Source: Methylocaldum szegediense (GTDB lineage Bacteria; Pseudomonadota; Gammaproteobacteria; Methylococcales; Methylococcaceae). Taken from it: 64,000 nt of DNA. Below the pieces are notes generated by a model, which was not told where the DNA came from, searched no databases, and saw only the letters and a program-made list of their open reading frames with translations. The stretch spans positions 1,054,001 to 1,118,000 of the forward strand of contig NZ_OX458333.1 of the NCBI RefSeq assembly GCF_949769195.1, written 5' to 3'. Below are positions 55,804 to 64,000 of the stretch, piece by piece. The number at the start of each line of letters is the position of its first letter. Within the stretch, counting starts at the first letter, position 1. The translations under genes and the position numbers were made by a program.

Positions 55804-57994
55804 GGTTTTGCTTCTTTCTGAGTTCGGACTTTACGCGGGAAATTTTCAAAACGACCGACAATTTTCGGAGTTCTCGCATGACCGAGGCGAGATGGACGCG
55901 GTCCTTGACCATCAAGGTGATGATGTCGGTAGAAATCTGGCTGTCCTGATTGGTGATCTGGACGTTCTCGATGTTGGCACCCATGCGGGAGATGGTGGAA
56001 GCGACTTTCGCCAGAGTGCCCACCTGGTTCATCAGTTCGAGGCGGATGACGGCCGGAAATTCGCCGCTGGCTTGCTTGTCCCAGTCCACGTCCAGCCAGT
56101 TCATGTGTTTCTTTCTAAGTTCCGAGACGTTCTTGCACTCGCTGAGATGAACGACGATGCCTTTGCCCGGATTGAAGAATCCAACGATAGGGTCGCCCGG
56201 TATCGGGCGACAGCATTTGGCCAAATTGACCACCATGCCCTCGGTGCCTTTGATGATGAGCGGCGACAGCGCGGTTCCCTTCTCCTCTTTGCTTCCGGCG
56301 TCCAATGAGGCATCAGCCTGAAGGAACTGGCGGACGACCAAGAAAGGCAAACGGTTGCCTAGCCCGATATCTTCCAGCAAGGCTTCTAGGGAGGGCAGTT
56401 CGAGTGCCTTTAGCAGTTGGTCGATACGCTCTTTCGGAACATCCTCGAAACTCATGTTGTGGGCGTTGAATTCCTTTTCCAGCAGGCGCCTGCCCAGGGC
56501 AACCGCCTCTTGTTTCTTGAAATTTCGGAGATAGCTGCGGATGGCGGCGCGCGCTTTCGCGGTAACGACGAAATTAAGCCAGAGCGGGTTGGGGCGGGCC
56601 CAGGGCGCCGTGATGATCTCGACGGTCTGGCCATTTTCGAGAACGGTCTGGAGCGGCGCGAGCATGCGGTCGATTCGGGCGGACACGCAGGTGTTGCCGA
56701 TGTCGGTATGCACGGCGTAAGCGAAGTCGACAATCGTCGCGCCGCGCGGAAGCTTGGTGATTTTGCCCTTGGGTGTGAACACGTAAACTTCCTGTTGGAA
56801 CAGGTCCACCTTCAGGTTGTCCAGGAATTCCATCGAATCGCCGGCACTTTTCTGGATTTCCAGAAGATCTCTCAGCCATTCGTGAGCACGGGCCTGACTG
56901 CTGGATATCTCTTCTTGGTCGCTTTTGTATAGCCAGTGTGCAGCAATGCCTGACTCGGCTAGGTGGTGCATGGCACGGGTGCGGATTTGGATTTCCAGCG
57001 GCTGGCCGTAAGGTCCGACCAATACGGTATGAAGGGACTGATAGCCGTTGGCTTTGGGCACCGCGATGTAATCCTTGAAGCGACCCGGAACCGGCTTATA
57101 GAGGTTGTGGACGATGCCGAGCGCCCGGTAACAATCGTCCACCTGGTCCGCGATGATGCGGAAGGCGTAAACGTCGTAGACGCCGGAGAAGGACACGTGC
57201 TTGGTGCGCATCTTCTGATAGAGACTGTACAGATGCTTTTCCCGTCCGATCACTTCGCAATTGACCAGTCCGGCATCGTGTAATCGTTTGGTGATCGTGG
57301 ATTCGATCAGCGCCACCACTTCTTTGCGATTGCCGCGCGCCTTTTTTACCGATTGTTCCAGCACTCGGTAACGCATCGGATACATCGCGGCGAACCCCAG
57401 TTCTTCGAGTTCGAGCCGCATTTCGTTCATGCCGAGTCGATTGGCGATCGGCGCATAGATATCCAGGGTCTCGCGCGCAATACGCCGCCGCCGCGTCGGC
57501 GACATGATTCCTAGGGTGCGCATGTTGTGGAGACGGTCTGCCAGCTTGACCATGATGACGCGGAGGTCCTTGACCATCGCGAGCACCATCTTTCGGACAT
57601 TCTGAGCCTGCGCCTCGGCCCTGGATTTACAATCGAGCTGGGTCAGTTTGCTGACCCCGTCGACCAGTTCGGCGACTTCGTCTCCGAATTGTTCGCGTAA
57701 CTGTTCCTTAGTGACGGGGGTGTCTTCGATGACATCGTGCAGGATGGCCGCCATGATGCCTTTCGCGTCCATGCGCATTTCCGCAAGAATGATGGCGACG
57801 GACAGCGGATGGCAAATGTACGGTTCTCCGGTCAGTCGAAATTGGCCTTCGTGGGCGGAAAGGGCGAGCTGATAAGCGCGGTATATCTCGTCAACCTGAG
57901 CGCTGTCGAGATAGGTCGAGACCAAGCTGCAAAGCCTGCGAATGAGCTTCTCATTCGGCAGTTCGGTGACTTCTTTCGGAAGCAGCTGGTTCAT
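55778..57994 (-). CDS. spoT: Bifunctional (p)ppGpp synthetase/hydrolase SpoT
   Basis: 738 residues, slightly longer than E. coli SpoT (702). Order: HD hydrolase (about residues 40-180, [16 protein letters not shown], the HDVIED motif intact), synthetase (about 215-330, [26 protein letters not shown] is the bifunctional-type signature) with EIQIRT, TGS domain ([26 protein letters not shown]), the helical region, CC-type motif ([15 protein letters not shown]) and the C-terminal ACT domain. It controls the stringent response. The gene follows rpoZ by 23 bp and overlaps ridA. Confidence 0.95.
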   Translation of the reverse strand: MNQLLPKEVTELPNEKLIRRLCSLVSTYLDSAQVDEIYRAYQLALSAHEGQFRLTGEPYICHPLSVAIILAEMRMDAKGIMAAILHDVIEDTPVTKEQLREQFGDEVAELVDGVSKLTQLDCKSRAEAQAQNVRKMVLAMVKDLRVIMVKLADRLHNMRTLGIMSPTRRRRIARETLDIYAPIANRLGMNEMRLELEELGFAAMYPMRYRVLEQSVKKARGNRKEVVALIESTITKRLHDAGLVNCEVIGREKHLYSLYQKMRTKHVSFSGVYDVYAFRIIADQVDDCYRALGIVHNLYKPVPGRFKDYIAVPKANGYQSLHTVLVGPYGQPLEIQIRTRAMHHLAESGIAAHWLYKSDQEEISSSQARAHEWLRDLLEIQKSAGDSMEFLDNLKVDLFQQEVYVFTPKGKITKLPRGATIVDFAYAVHTDIGNTCVSARIDRMLAPLQTVLENGQTVEIITAPWARPNPLWLNFVVTAKARAAIRSYLRNFKKQEAVALGRRLLEKEFNAHNMSFEDVPKERIDQLLKALELPSLEALLEDIGLGNRLPFLVVRQFLQADASLDAGSKEEKGTALSPLIIKGTEGMVVNLAKCCRPIPGDPIVGFFNPGKGIVVHLSECKNVSELRKKHMNWLDVDWDKQASGEFPAVIRLELMNQVGTLAKVASTISRMGANIENVQITNQDSQISTDIITLMVKDRVHLASVMRELRKLSVVLKISRVKSELRKKQNHGKTNYSD

Positions 57995-58017
57995 AACACC
58001 CCGGGATTCGGACCGGT

Positions 58018-58311
58018 TTACTCGAAGTCGTCTTCCTCGAGTTTCTCCATGCCGGCAGCCTCCGGGCTAGGCGCTGCCGGACGTTCGATGGCGAACCGTT
58101 CCTGTTTGGTGTCAGCAGTGAGATAGTCGCGGGTGATCAGACCCTCGGCGATTTCCCGAAGCGCTACCACGGTCGCTTTATCGTTTTCCCACGGCACTTT
58201 GGCAGCGTCGGGGTGACGGGACAGTTCGCGGGCTCTCTTGGTCGCCAGCAAAACGAGTTGAAAGCGGTTGTCGACATGCTCTAGACAGTCTTCGACGGTT
58301 ACTCTTGCCAT
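58018..58311 (-). CDS. rpoZ: DNA-directed RNA polymerase omega subunit
   Basis: 97 residues; omega aids assembly of RNA polymerase and ppGpp binding. [33 protein letters not shown] ... [16 protein letters not shown] is the family consensus; the acidic C-terminus (KLEEDDFE) is typical. The usual upstream neighbour gmk is absent: the next gene is the Pgk fusion, after a 270-bp gap (58312-58584) that must hold the rpoZ-spoT-ridA-recG promoter. The 50 bases before the start are AT-rich. Confidence 0.95.
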   Translation of the reverse strand: MARVTVEDCLEHVDNRFQLVLLATKRARELSRHPDAAKVPWENDKATVVALREIAEGLITRDYLTADTKQERFAIERPAAPSPEAAGMEKLEEDDFE

Positions 58312-58584
58312 ATGTGATGTATCCTCGATTTACAATCGATTGAATAAAAAGTTAATAAAAACAATTGCCTTATAGGATATTCTACCTAAAAAGAGAGGTC
58401 TTGACGCAGAGCATCCACACTGCGAAGCGGAACGTACTCCGCCTCCAGCAGTCCCCCTCCAGTTTTGGTCGAAGCTTCATAATCCAGACCGTCAACGCGC
58501 TTGCAAGGTTCAGACCGCCGAGAAAACAAAGCGCGAAGGACAGCGCCGGGTGCTCTCCCTCGCGCTGCGGAGTCGAAGAAAAGA

Positions 58585-60363
58585 CTACTTGGCCCGTTCT
58601 TCCAGCATGGCGACCGCCGGGAGCGTTTTTCCCTCCAGGAATTCCAGAAAAGCGCCGCCCCCCGTCGAGGTATAAGACACCCGATCGCCGATTCCATACT
58701 TTTCGATCGCGGCTAGCGTGTCGCCGCCGCCGGCGATGGAGTATGCGCTACTTTCCGCGATTGCCATAGCCAGGGTGCGGGTGCCTTCACCGAATTGATC
58801 GATTTCGAAAACGCCGACCGGACCGTTCCAAACGATAGTGCCCGCCGACTTGGCCAGTTCAGCATAACGGGCCGCGGTTTCCGGTCCGATGTCGAGGATC
58901 AGATCGTCGTCGGCTACATCGCCCACCTTCTTGACCGTTGCTTGTGCCGATTCCGAGAACTCTTTCGCGCAAACCACGTCGGTTGGAATCGGAATTTCTG
59001 CGCCTCTTGTTTTCGCCTGTTCCATCAAACGCTTGGCCTCGGGAATCAAATCGGCCTCGTACAAGGATTTGCCCACCGAGTGACCTGCCGCGGCGATAAA
59101 GGTATTGGCGATGCCGCCACCGACGATGAGCTGGTCGACCTTGGAAGCCAGTGAGTCGAGCACCGTCAGCTTGGTGGATACTTTGGACCCGCCGACGATC
59201 GCGAGAAAGGGGCGCTCCGGGTTTTCCAGCGCCTTGCTAAGAGCGTCGAGCTCGGCCGCCAGCAGGAGACCGGCGCAGGCCTCGGGCGCGAAACGGCCGA
59301 CACCGTGGGTCGAAGCTTCGGCCCGGTGAGCGGTGCCGAAGGCGTCCATCACGTAGATGTCGCAAAGAGCGGCCAGTTTTCTGGCCAAGGCTTCGTCGTC
59401 CTTCTTTTCACCTTTATTGAAGCGGACATTCTCGAATAGGACGATCTCGCGTGGATGTAAATCGACACCGTTCAGCCAGTCCTTGATCAGGGGTACCTTG
59501 CGGCCAAGCAGCCAGGTCATACGGTCGGCCACGGGTTTCAACGAAAACTCGTCGGAATATTCGCCTTCGGTCGGCCGCCCGAGATGGGACATCACCATCA
59601 CTTTGGCGCCGGCTCTGAGACAGTGCTCGATCGTGGGCAAGCTAGCGCGTATGCGGGTATCGCTGGTGACTTTGCCATCTTTTATCGGGACATTCAGGTC
59701 CGCGCGGATCAGAACGCGTTTTCCGGCGAGATCGAAATCGGTGATGCGCTTGAAAGAAAGGGATTTTTTGTTTTCGACTTCTTTTTTCTCGGCTTTTTCA
59801 GGGGCTGGCGGTTCCCGCCATTTGATCGAGCAGCCCATGCTCGGGATTTGTTCCTCCGGTCCCTTACCGGTTTCCGCGATCTGCTTCATGGCCTCGAACA
59901 GCTCGCGCCTTGCGTCCGGCGGGGCGGCTTCCTTACGGCTCGCGTCGAGTCGTCCGCGGTATTGCAGTTCCAAGTCCTTGTTATAGCCGAAGAAGTCCGG
60001 CGTGCAGACAGCTCCGTAGGCTTTGGCGACTTCCTGAGTTTCGTCGTACAGGTACGGGAACGGATAGCCGAGCTGCTCCGCGACGATTTTCATGTTTTCG
60101 AAGGAGTCTTCGGGGTAGTCCGTCGGGTCGTTGGACATGATAGCTACGGCGTTGATGCCGTATTCCTTGAGTTCTTTGACGTCCCGAATGATGCGATCTT
60201 GCACGGCCTTTACATAGGGGCAGTGATTGCAGATGAACATCACCAGGAGCCCGTTGGGACCCTTGCATTTTTCCAGAGTCCAGATCTGGCCATCCACGCC
60301 AGGCAGAGCAAAATCAGGTGCTTTCTTGCCGAATTCACAAACCGGGGTTTCTGTGCGCGCCAT
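58585..60363 (-). CDS. pgk: Peroxiredoxin-like thioredoxin-fold domain fused to phosphoglycerate kinase
   Basis: 592 residues in one uninterrupted frame. Residues 1-183 are a complete thioredoxin-fold PRX-like protein: [33 protein letters not shown] (Cys48), [33 protein letters not shown] and the closing [13 protein letters not shown] charged linker (184-200, [16 protein letters not shown]) leads into phosphoglycerate kinase (201-592): [79 protein letters not shown] and [11 protein letters not shown]. All of Pgk is present (~392 residues), and no internal ATG or GTG starts it, so the fusion looks real. Pgk normally transfers phosphate between 1,3-bisphosphoglycerate and ADP. Confidence 0.93.
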   Translation of the reverse strand: MARTETPVCEFGKKAPDFALPGVDGQIWTLEKCKGPNGLLVMFICNHCPYVKAVQDRIIRDVKELKEYGINAVAIMSNDPTDYPEDSFENMKIVAEQLGYPFPYLYDETQEVAKAYGAVCTPDFFGYNKDLELQYRGRLDASRKEAAPPDARRELFEAMKQIAETGKGPEEQIPSMGCSIKWREPPAPEKAEKKEVENKKSLSFKRITDFDLAGKRVLIRADLNVPIKDGKVTSDTRIRASLPTIEHCLRAGAKVMVMSHLGRPTEGEYSDEFSLKPVADRMTWLLGRKVPLIKDWLNGVDLHPREIVLFENVRFNKGEKKDDEALARKLAALCDIYVMDAFGTAHRAEASTHGVGRFAPEACAGLLLAAELDALSKALENPERPFLAIVGGSKVSTKLTVLDSLASKVDQLIVGGGIANTFIAAAGHSVGKSLYEADLIPEAKRLMEQAKTRGAEIPIPTDVVCAKEFSESAQATVKKVGDVADDDLILDIGPETAARYAELAKSAGTIVWNGPVGVFEIDQFGEGTRTLAMAIAESSAYSIAGGGDTLAAIEKYGIGDRVSYTSTGGGAFLEFLEGKTLPAVAMLEERAK

Positions 60364-61047
60364 GGGGACCGTCCTTTCTTATACGTTTGTGACCGAGGAA
60401 ATCTATGAAAATGACCCGAAATCATAACAAAGAAATCGATTCGAGTCGTCGGGATGAGCTACGGTCTCATGTCTGTCATTCGTACGTAACGGTTGCAGTT
60501 TAGAGCGTTTTCATCCCTGTTGTGCCCTCGAATAAGGAAGCTGCCTTCGGCAGCAAGCTATTTTTGAGCGGGTCTCGCCCCGCCGGCGAGTTTCGCTGCA
60601 AACTCCGTCCCTGGAGTTTGCCCTTCGGGCCAGCCTTCGGCTGTCCGAATTCGCTCCCGGCGAATTGGTCTTTTGCTTGCCCAAAAGACAAGTTTGTCAG
60701 GAACAAACTTGGACGCGCGAAGCGCGCCCGAAGGGTTCGCACCAAGGAGGGTGTGAATCAGCGAAACCAAAGAAAAGGGCACCCGGATGGCGCGCTGATC
60801 CTGCGCGTCGCCGGCTTGCGCCAGGGGCGACAGAAGGCACGTCCGTGTACCTCTGTCGCCGCACGCGCTCCCTCGCGTGCCCCTTCGGGCAATTCCGGCT
60901 CCAACCGGCGATGCTCGGGCGCGCCATACGGGAAAATTTTTTTATTCCATCTATTGGATTAGTAAAAGCTCTAAAGACAGGATGGCTGATAGGGGAAGCT
61001 CTTAGGAGCGAATGCCATCCCCATCGAATGTTTTGAAATTGCGAGGA
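60364..61047. other. Repeat-filled intergenic region between pgk fusion and ubiB
   Basis: 684 bp between two minus-strand genes. From about 60535 it is dense in short palindromes, for example GCTGC-CTTCG-GCAGC (60540-60554), CTTTTGCTTGCCCAAAAG (about 60669), AAGTTTGTCAGGAACAAACTT and GCGCGAAGCGCGC, and ends in the 168-bp dispersed repeat. Open frames on both strands here (for example a 146-codon plus-strand frame) are repeat-encoded and not believed. Promoters for the pgk fusion must lie in 60364-60530. Confidence 0.5.
60808..60975. repeat. Dispersed 168-bp repeat, copy B
   Basis: Aligns end to end with copy A at 39851-40018, without net gaps. The CTTGCGCCAGGGGCGACAGAAGG part and the CCTCGCGTGCCCCTTCGGGC block are the best conserved. 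Neither copy sits next to a transposase. Confidence 0.65.
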
Positions 61048-62667
61048 TCAGAGCCAGGCTCCTACGAGCAGGAGCACGCCTAGAGTGCCAGCTACGCCGG
61101 CGATGGCGAGCGGCGCGGAGCCTGATAGGACTGCCGCGCTGATGAGCAGGGCTCCGCCGGTGATTCCGATAAGCAGACGTCGCCGGCTCCGCACGATTTC
61201 CTGACGGATCTGCTCGAGCTCGCGCGATTCGAAATTCACCGTCAGCTTTCCGGTTGCCGCATTTTCCAGCGTGCGGTGGATCAGCATCGGCATCTCGGGC
61301 CAGCTTTCCGCCCATCCCGGAAATTGCGCCTGGATTTTCTTCAGGCTGGCCTTGGGTCCCATTTCGTCCTTGAACCAGCGTTCCAGAAACGGTTTCGCGG
61401 TCTGCCAGAGATCGAGGTCGGGATAGAGCTCGCGGCCAAGTCCTTCGATGTTCAGCAGAGTCTTTTGTAGCAGCACCAGTTGCGGCTGCACTTCCATGTC
61501 GAAGCGGCGGGCCACTTGGAACAGCCGCAATAACAGATGGCCGTAAGAGATATCTTTCAACGGCTTCTCGAATATCGGTTCACTCACGGCGCGTATAGCG
61601 GACTCGAATTCCTCGACGCGGGTGGTTTTGGGAATCCAACCCGATTCGATATGCATTTCCGCGACGCGGCGGTAGTCGCGGTTGAAAAACGCCAGGAGGT
61701 TTTCCGCGACGTAGCGCTTGTCTTCCCGCGATATGCTGCCGACGATGCCGAAATCGACGGCGATGTACCGGGCGGGCGGCGTGACAAAAATATTGCCGGG
61801 ATGCATGTCGGCGTGGAAGAAACTATCCCGCAGCACCTGGGTGAAAAAGATTTCCACGCCTCGTTCCGCCAGGAGTTTAAAATCGACGCCTTCGCGCCTG
61901 AGAGTTTCCACCTCGCCGACCGGAATGCCGGAAATGCGCTCCATGACCAGGACCTGGCGTCGCGTATACGGCCAATAGATCTTAGGGATGTAAAGGATTT
62001 CGGAATCCTGAAAGCGACGCCGCATCTCCGCGGCATTGGCGGCCTCGCGCACCAGATCGAGTTCATCCAATATGGTTTTTTCGAACTCGGCGACGACCTC
62101 GACTGGCCGAAGGCGCCGGCCGTCGGACCAGAAGCGTTGAGCGAGCCTGGCCAATTCGTACAAAAGGGCGATGTCGGACCGGATCTGCTTCTCGATGCCG
62201 GGTCGAAGCACTTTGACCACTACGGCCTGTCCGTCGTGCAGCTTTGCCGCGTGTACTTGCGCGACGGAGGCGGAGGCCAGCGGCGTTTCGTCGAACTCGG
62301 CGAAAATTTGGGCGACCGACTGTCCCAAGGCCTGCTCGACGATGGCTTTGGCTTCGCTGCCGGGGAAAGCCGGCACGCGGTCTTGAAGCTTGACCAGTTC
62401 CTCTGCGATGTCGTCCGGCAGTAGATCCCGGCGGGTAGACAGGGTTTGGCCGAACTTGACGAAGATCGGACCCAAGTCTTCCAACGTTTTTCGGATTCGG
62501 ACGCCGCGCGGTTGGTCTTTGGAGCCCAGCCAGTAATTCGGGGATAGGGCAGCGACGAAGCGGACTGGCCGGAACAAATGAGTGGCCAGTACCAATTCGT
62601 CCAGGCCGTGGCGCACCAGCACGCGTTGAATGTGTAGCAAGCGCCTGATTAGCTTCGGTCGGACCAC
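61048..62667 (-). CDS. ubiB: UbiB, atypical kinase of ubiquinone synthesis
   Basis: 539 residues. ABC1/UbiB kinase-like fold: [32 protein letters not shown] (the KxGQ motif), the Ala-rich loop [42 protein letters not shown] and the DFG motif VAVDFGIVG (D-F-G). Two hydrophobic helices close the C-terminus (about 500-539, [35 protein letters not shown]). Needed for the hydroxylation steps of ubiquinone synthesis. Third gene of a ubiE-ubiJ-ubiB set. Confidence 0.95.
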   Translation of the reverse strand: MVRPKLIRRLLHIQRVLVRHGLDELVLATHLFRPVRFVAALSPNYWLGSKDQPRGVRIRKTLEDLGPIFVKFGQTLSTRRDLLPDDIAEELVKLQDRVPAFPGSEAKAIVEQALGQSVAQIFAEFDETPLASASVAQVHAAKLHDGQAVVVKVLRPGIEKQIRSDIALLYELARLAQRFWSDGRRLRPVEVVAEFEKTILDELDLVREAANAAEMRRRFQDSEILYIPKIYWPYTRRQVLVMERISGIPVGEVETLRREGVDFKLLAERGVEIFFTQVLRDSFFHADMHPGNIFVTPPARYIAVDFGIVGSISREDKRYVAENLLAFFNRDYRRVAEMHIESGWIPKTTRVEEFESAIRAVSEPIFEKPLKDISYGHLLLRLFQVARRFDMEVQPQLVLLQKTLLNIEGLGRELYPDLDLWQTAKPFLERWFKDEMGPKASLKKIQAQFPGWAESWPEMPMLIHRTLENAATGKLTVNFESRELEQIRQEIVRSRRRLLIGITGGALLISAAVLSGSAPLAIAGVAGTLGVLLLVGAWL

Positions 62668-62680
62668 GAGAGGGAGTTCC

Positions 62681-63337
62681 CTAGACAGCGGACTCGGGAT
62701 CCGAGGGGGTAGCCTGCAACGAGCGGCGAATCCGTTCTATTCGGACTTCGAGGCGGTCGCAATCGGCACGCAGCCGATCGACTTCGGCGTAGAAGGCGTC
62801 GGCCTCGGTCTGTGCCGGCAGTTCCCGGCTTTCTTCCTGCCAATATTCAGCGAGATCGAGTCTCAAGGTGTTGAGGGTGTCCCTGGACCAGGCGAGTCCT
62901 GAGCGAAAGAGCTCGAAGCAGGTCGAGGCAAACGCTTGACCAGTATATTGGGCAAGTTGAGCCTCGAAGTCGACGTTCAGTTTCTCGAACAGTGCCTGGA
63001 AGCGGCGCGCCGTCTCCATGTCGCCGTCGATTTCGATGTCGCCCGAAGAGAGGAGTTGCCTCGGGGATTCGCCGAGTCTGAGCCTGGTGAAGGCCAGAAT
63101 CGAACCAGCCAGCGTCACGTCTGGTCGACTTCCGAAATCGCCGAGTACTTGCACGCTCGTATCGGTAGGGCAGAAGTAGATCGAGAAATCGAACGGGCGC
63201 GGTTTGAGTTCGATCACTTTGCCCGCGATCGGCGCCAGCAACTCGCGGCTTCGGGGATCCAGGCTCACATAGTGCGCGACCGCACGTTCCAGCGCTTCCG
63301 CGAGAAAACCGGCCAACACCGGATGGCGAACCGTCAC
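62681..63337 (-). CDS. ubiJ: UbiJ, SCP2-like lipid-binding factor of ubiquinone synthesis
   Basis: 218 residues. The middle (about residues 20-125) is an SCP2-type lipid-binding domain ([70 protein letters not shown]). The tail is a coiled coil (about 175-215). UbiJ holds ubiquinone intermediates in the soluble Ubi complex with UbiK. Its sequence is poorly conserved, but the SCP2 text and the place two bases after ubiE and 13 before ubiB make the call firm. Confidence 0.9.
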   Translation of the reverse strand: MTVRHPVLAGFLAEALERAVAHYVSLDPRSRELLAPIAGKVIELKPRPFDFSIYFCPTDTSVQVLGDFGSRPDVTLAGSILAFTRLRLGESPRQLLSSGDIEIDGDMETARRFQALFEKLNVDFEAQLAQYTGQAFASTCFELFRSGLAWSRDTLNTLRLDLAEYWQEESRELPAQTEADAFYAEVDRLRADCDRLEVRIERIRRSLQATPSDPESAV

Positions 63338-63339
63338 GG

Positions 63340-64000
63340 TCAGACCTTATAGCCCCGATGAACGGCGACCACGCCGTGAGTGAGATTGAAATACTCGCAG
63401 CGCTCGAAGCCCGCTTCGAGCATCATCTGCTTGAGCTTTTCCTGGTTGGGGTGCATCCGAATGGATTCGGCCAGGTACTGATAGCTCTCGGCATCGTTGG
63501 CAACAAGCTTGCCGAGCATGGGCAAGACCTTGAACGAGTAGAGATCGTAGACCTTCTTGAACACCTTACCCTGCGCTTCCGAGAATTCCAGGATGATCGC
63601 CCGCCCACCCGGCTTCAGGACCCGATAAATCGAGCGCAGGGCCTCATCTTTGTGAGTTACATTGCGGAGGCCAAAGGCGATACAGACGCAATCGAACTGG
63701 TTGTCACGAAACGGCAGTTTTTCGGCGTCGATCTGCGCATAGCTCACGTTGTCGACCACGCCCTCGTCTATCAGACGGTCGCGGCCACGTTTCAGCATCT
63801 CGGCATTGATATCGGAAAGAATAACGCGCCCGTTCGGTCCGACCCGCTTCTGGAAGAGAGATGTCATGTCGCCTGTGCCGCCTGCCAGATCCAGAACCTT
63901 CTCCCCGGCACGCACGTGGCTCAGCTGCAAGGCGATCCGTTTCCAAATCCGATGAATGCCCAGGGACATGAGGTCGTTCATGATGTCGTACTTGTCCGCG
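63340..64000 (-). CDS. ubiE: UbiE methyltransferase, cut by the right edge
   Basis: C-methyltransferase of ubiquinone and menaquinone synthesis. The visible part ends at the window edge with [21 protein letters not shown], so the true start lies outside; residues before the internal ATG at 63981 belong to the gene because UbiE proteins carry AxKYDxMNDLMSxGIHR there. The SAM motif is [16 protein letters not shown]; then [45 protein letters not shown] and the UbiE ending [15 protein letters not shown]. First gene of ubiE-ubiJ-ubiB. Confidence 0.96.
   Translation of the reverse strand, partial: ADKYDIMNDLMSLGIHRIWKRIALQLSHVRAGEKVLDLAGGTGDMTSLFQKRVGPNGRVILSDINAEMLKRGRDRLIDEGVVDNVSYAQIDAEKLPFRDNQFDCVCIAFGLRNVTHKDEALRSIYRVLKPGGRAIILEFSEAQGKVFKKVYDLYSFKVLPMLGKLVANDAESYQYLAESIRMHPNQEKLKQMMLEAGFERCEYFNLTHGVVAVHRGYKV

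Noticed and set aside
60522-60962. A 146-codon plus-strand frame between pgk and ubiB
   Set aside because: Built from palindromes and the dispersed repeat; copy A at 39851 does not keep the frame.

Overview
The window is a 64 kb stretch of a Gram-negative chromosome, almost certainly a gammaproteobacterium. The evidence is the set FimV, PBP1B (mrcB), BepA, TusBCD/E, UbiE-UbiJ-UbiB, UbiC-UbiA, RpoZ next to a bifunctional SpoT, and the leuC-leuD-leuB-asd-fimV order. The base composition looks GC-rich but was not computed. A PEP-CTERM protein and the ETF/ETF-QO operon fit an environmental, possibly methanotroph-like (Methylococcales) lineage, but this placement is an inference. No rRNA, tRNA or CRISPR array was seen.

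Layout. 1-5 kb: end of pdxJ, a small membrane protein, a decayed patch (methyltransferase gene with an in-frame TAG, integrase-like remnant), then dusA, folE, hemH. 4.6-7.6 kb: an HDOD protein divergent from a degenerate receiver/GGDEF/EAL protein. 7.6-18.3 kb: mrcB converges on a minus-strand block of fimV, asd, leuB, leuD, leuC, adk. 18.5-28.5 kb: DUF202 and EcsC membrane-associated proteins, glutamate synthase gltBD, a flavin hydroxylase, a glycine-zipper lipoprotein. 28.6-33.1 kb: acyl-CoA synthetase, BepA protease, and a TusD-C-B-E sulfur relay whose TusE-like protein has both DsrC cysteines. 33.5-39.6 kb: a P-type ATPase fused to two universal-stress domains, a hairpin-rich gap, and a KefB-like K+/H+ antiporter. 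39.6-44.5 kb is the accessory zone: dispersed repeats, a frameshifted exported protein, a PEP-CTERM protein, and a cupin gene split by a 444-bp nested repeat element. 44.5-53 kb: an APH/P-loop kinase and rnd facing etfB-etfA-ETF-QO, then ubiA-ubiC and panB. 53-64 kb: recG-ridA-spoT-rpoZ, an unusual thioredoxin-like/phosphoglycerate kinase fusion, a repeat-filled gap, and ubiB-ubiJ-ubiE.

Most genes are housekeeping: cofactor, leucine, glutamate, pantothenate and ubiquinone synthesis, envelope assembly and the stringent response. Three ubiquinone loci plus an ETF-to-quinone electron input make quinone metabolism a recurring theme.

The most unusual items are: (1) the peroxiredoxin-like/Pgk fusion; (2) the P-type ATPase/UspA fusion, with an apparent ribosome-binding site and TTG start embedded at the joint; (3) a short hairpin repeat in three copies whose stems co-vary while loop and 3' tail are constant; (4) a composite, nested, transposase-less element that disrupts a cupin gene; and (5) a ~113-bp set of consecutive hairpins closed by a long-range stem upstream of the K+/H+ antiporter.
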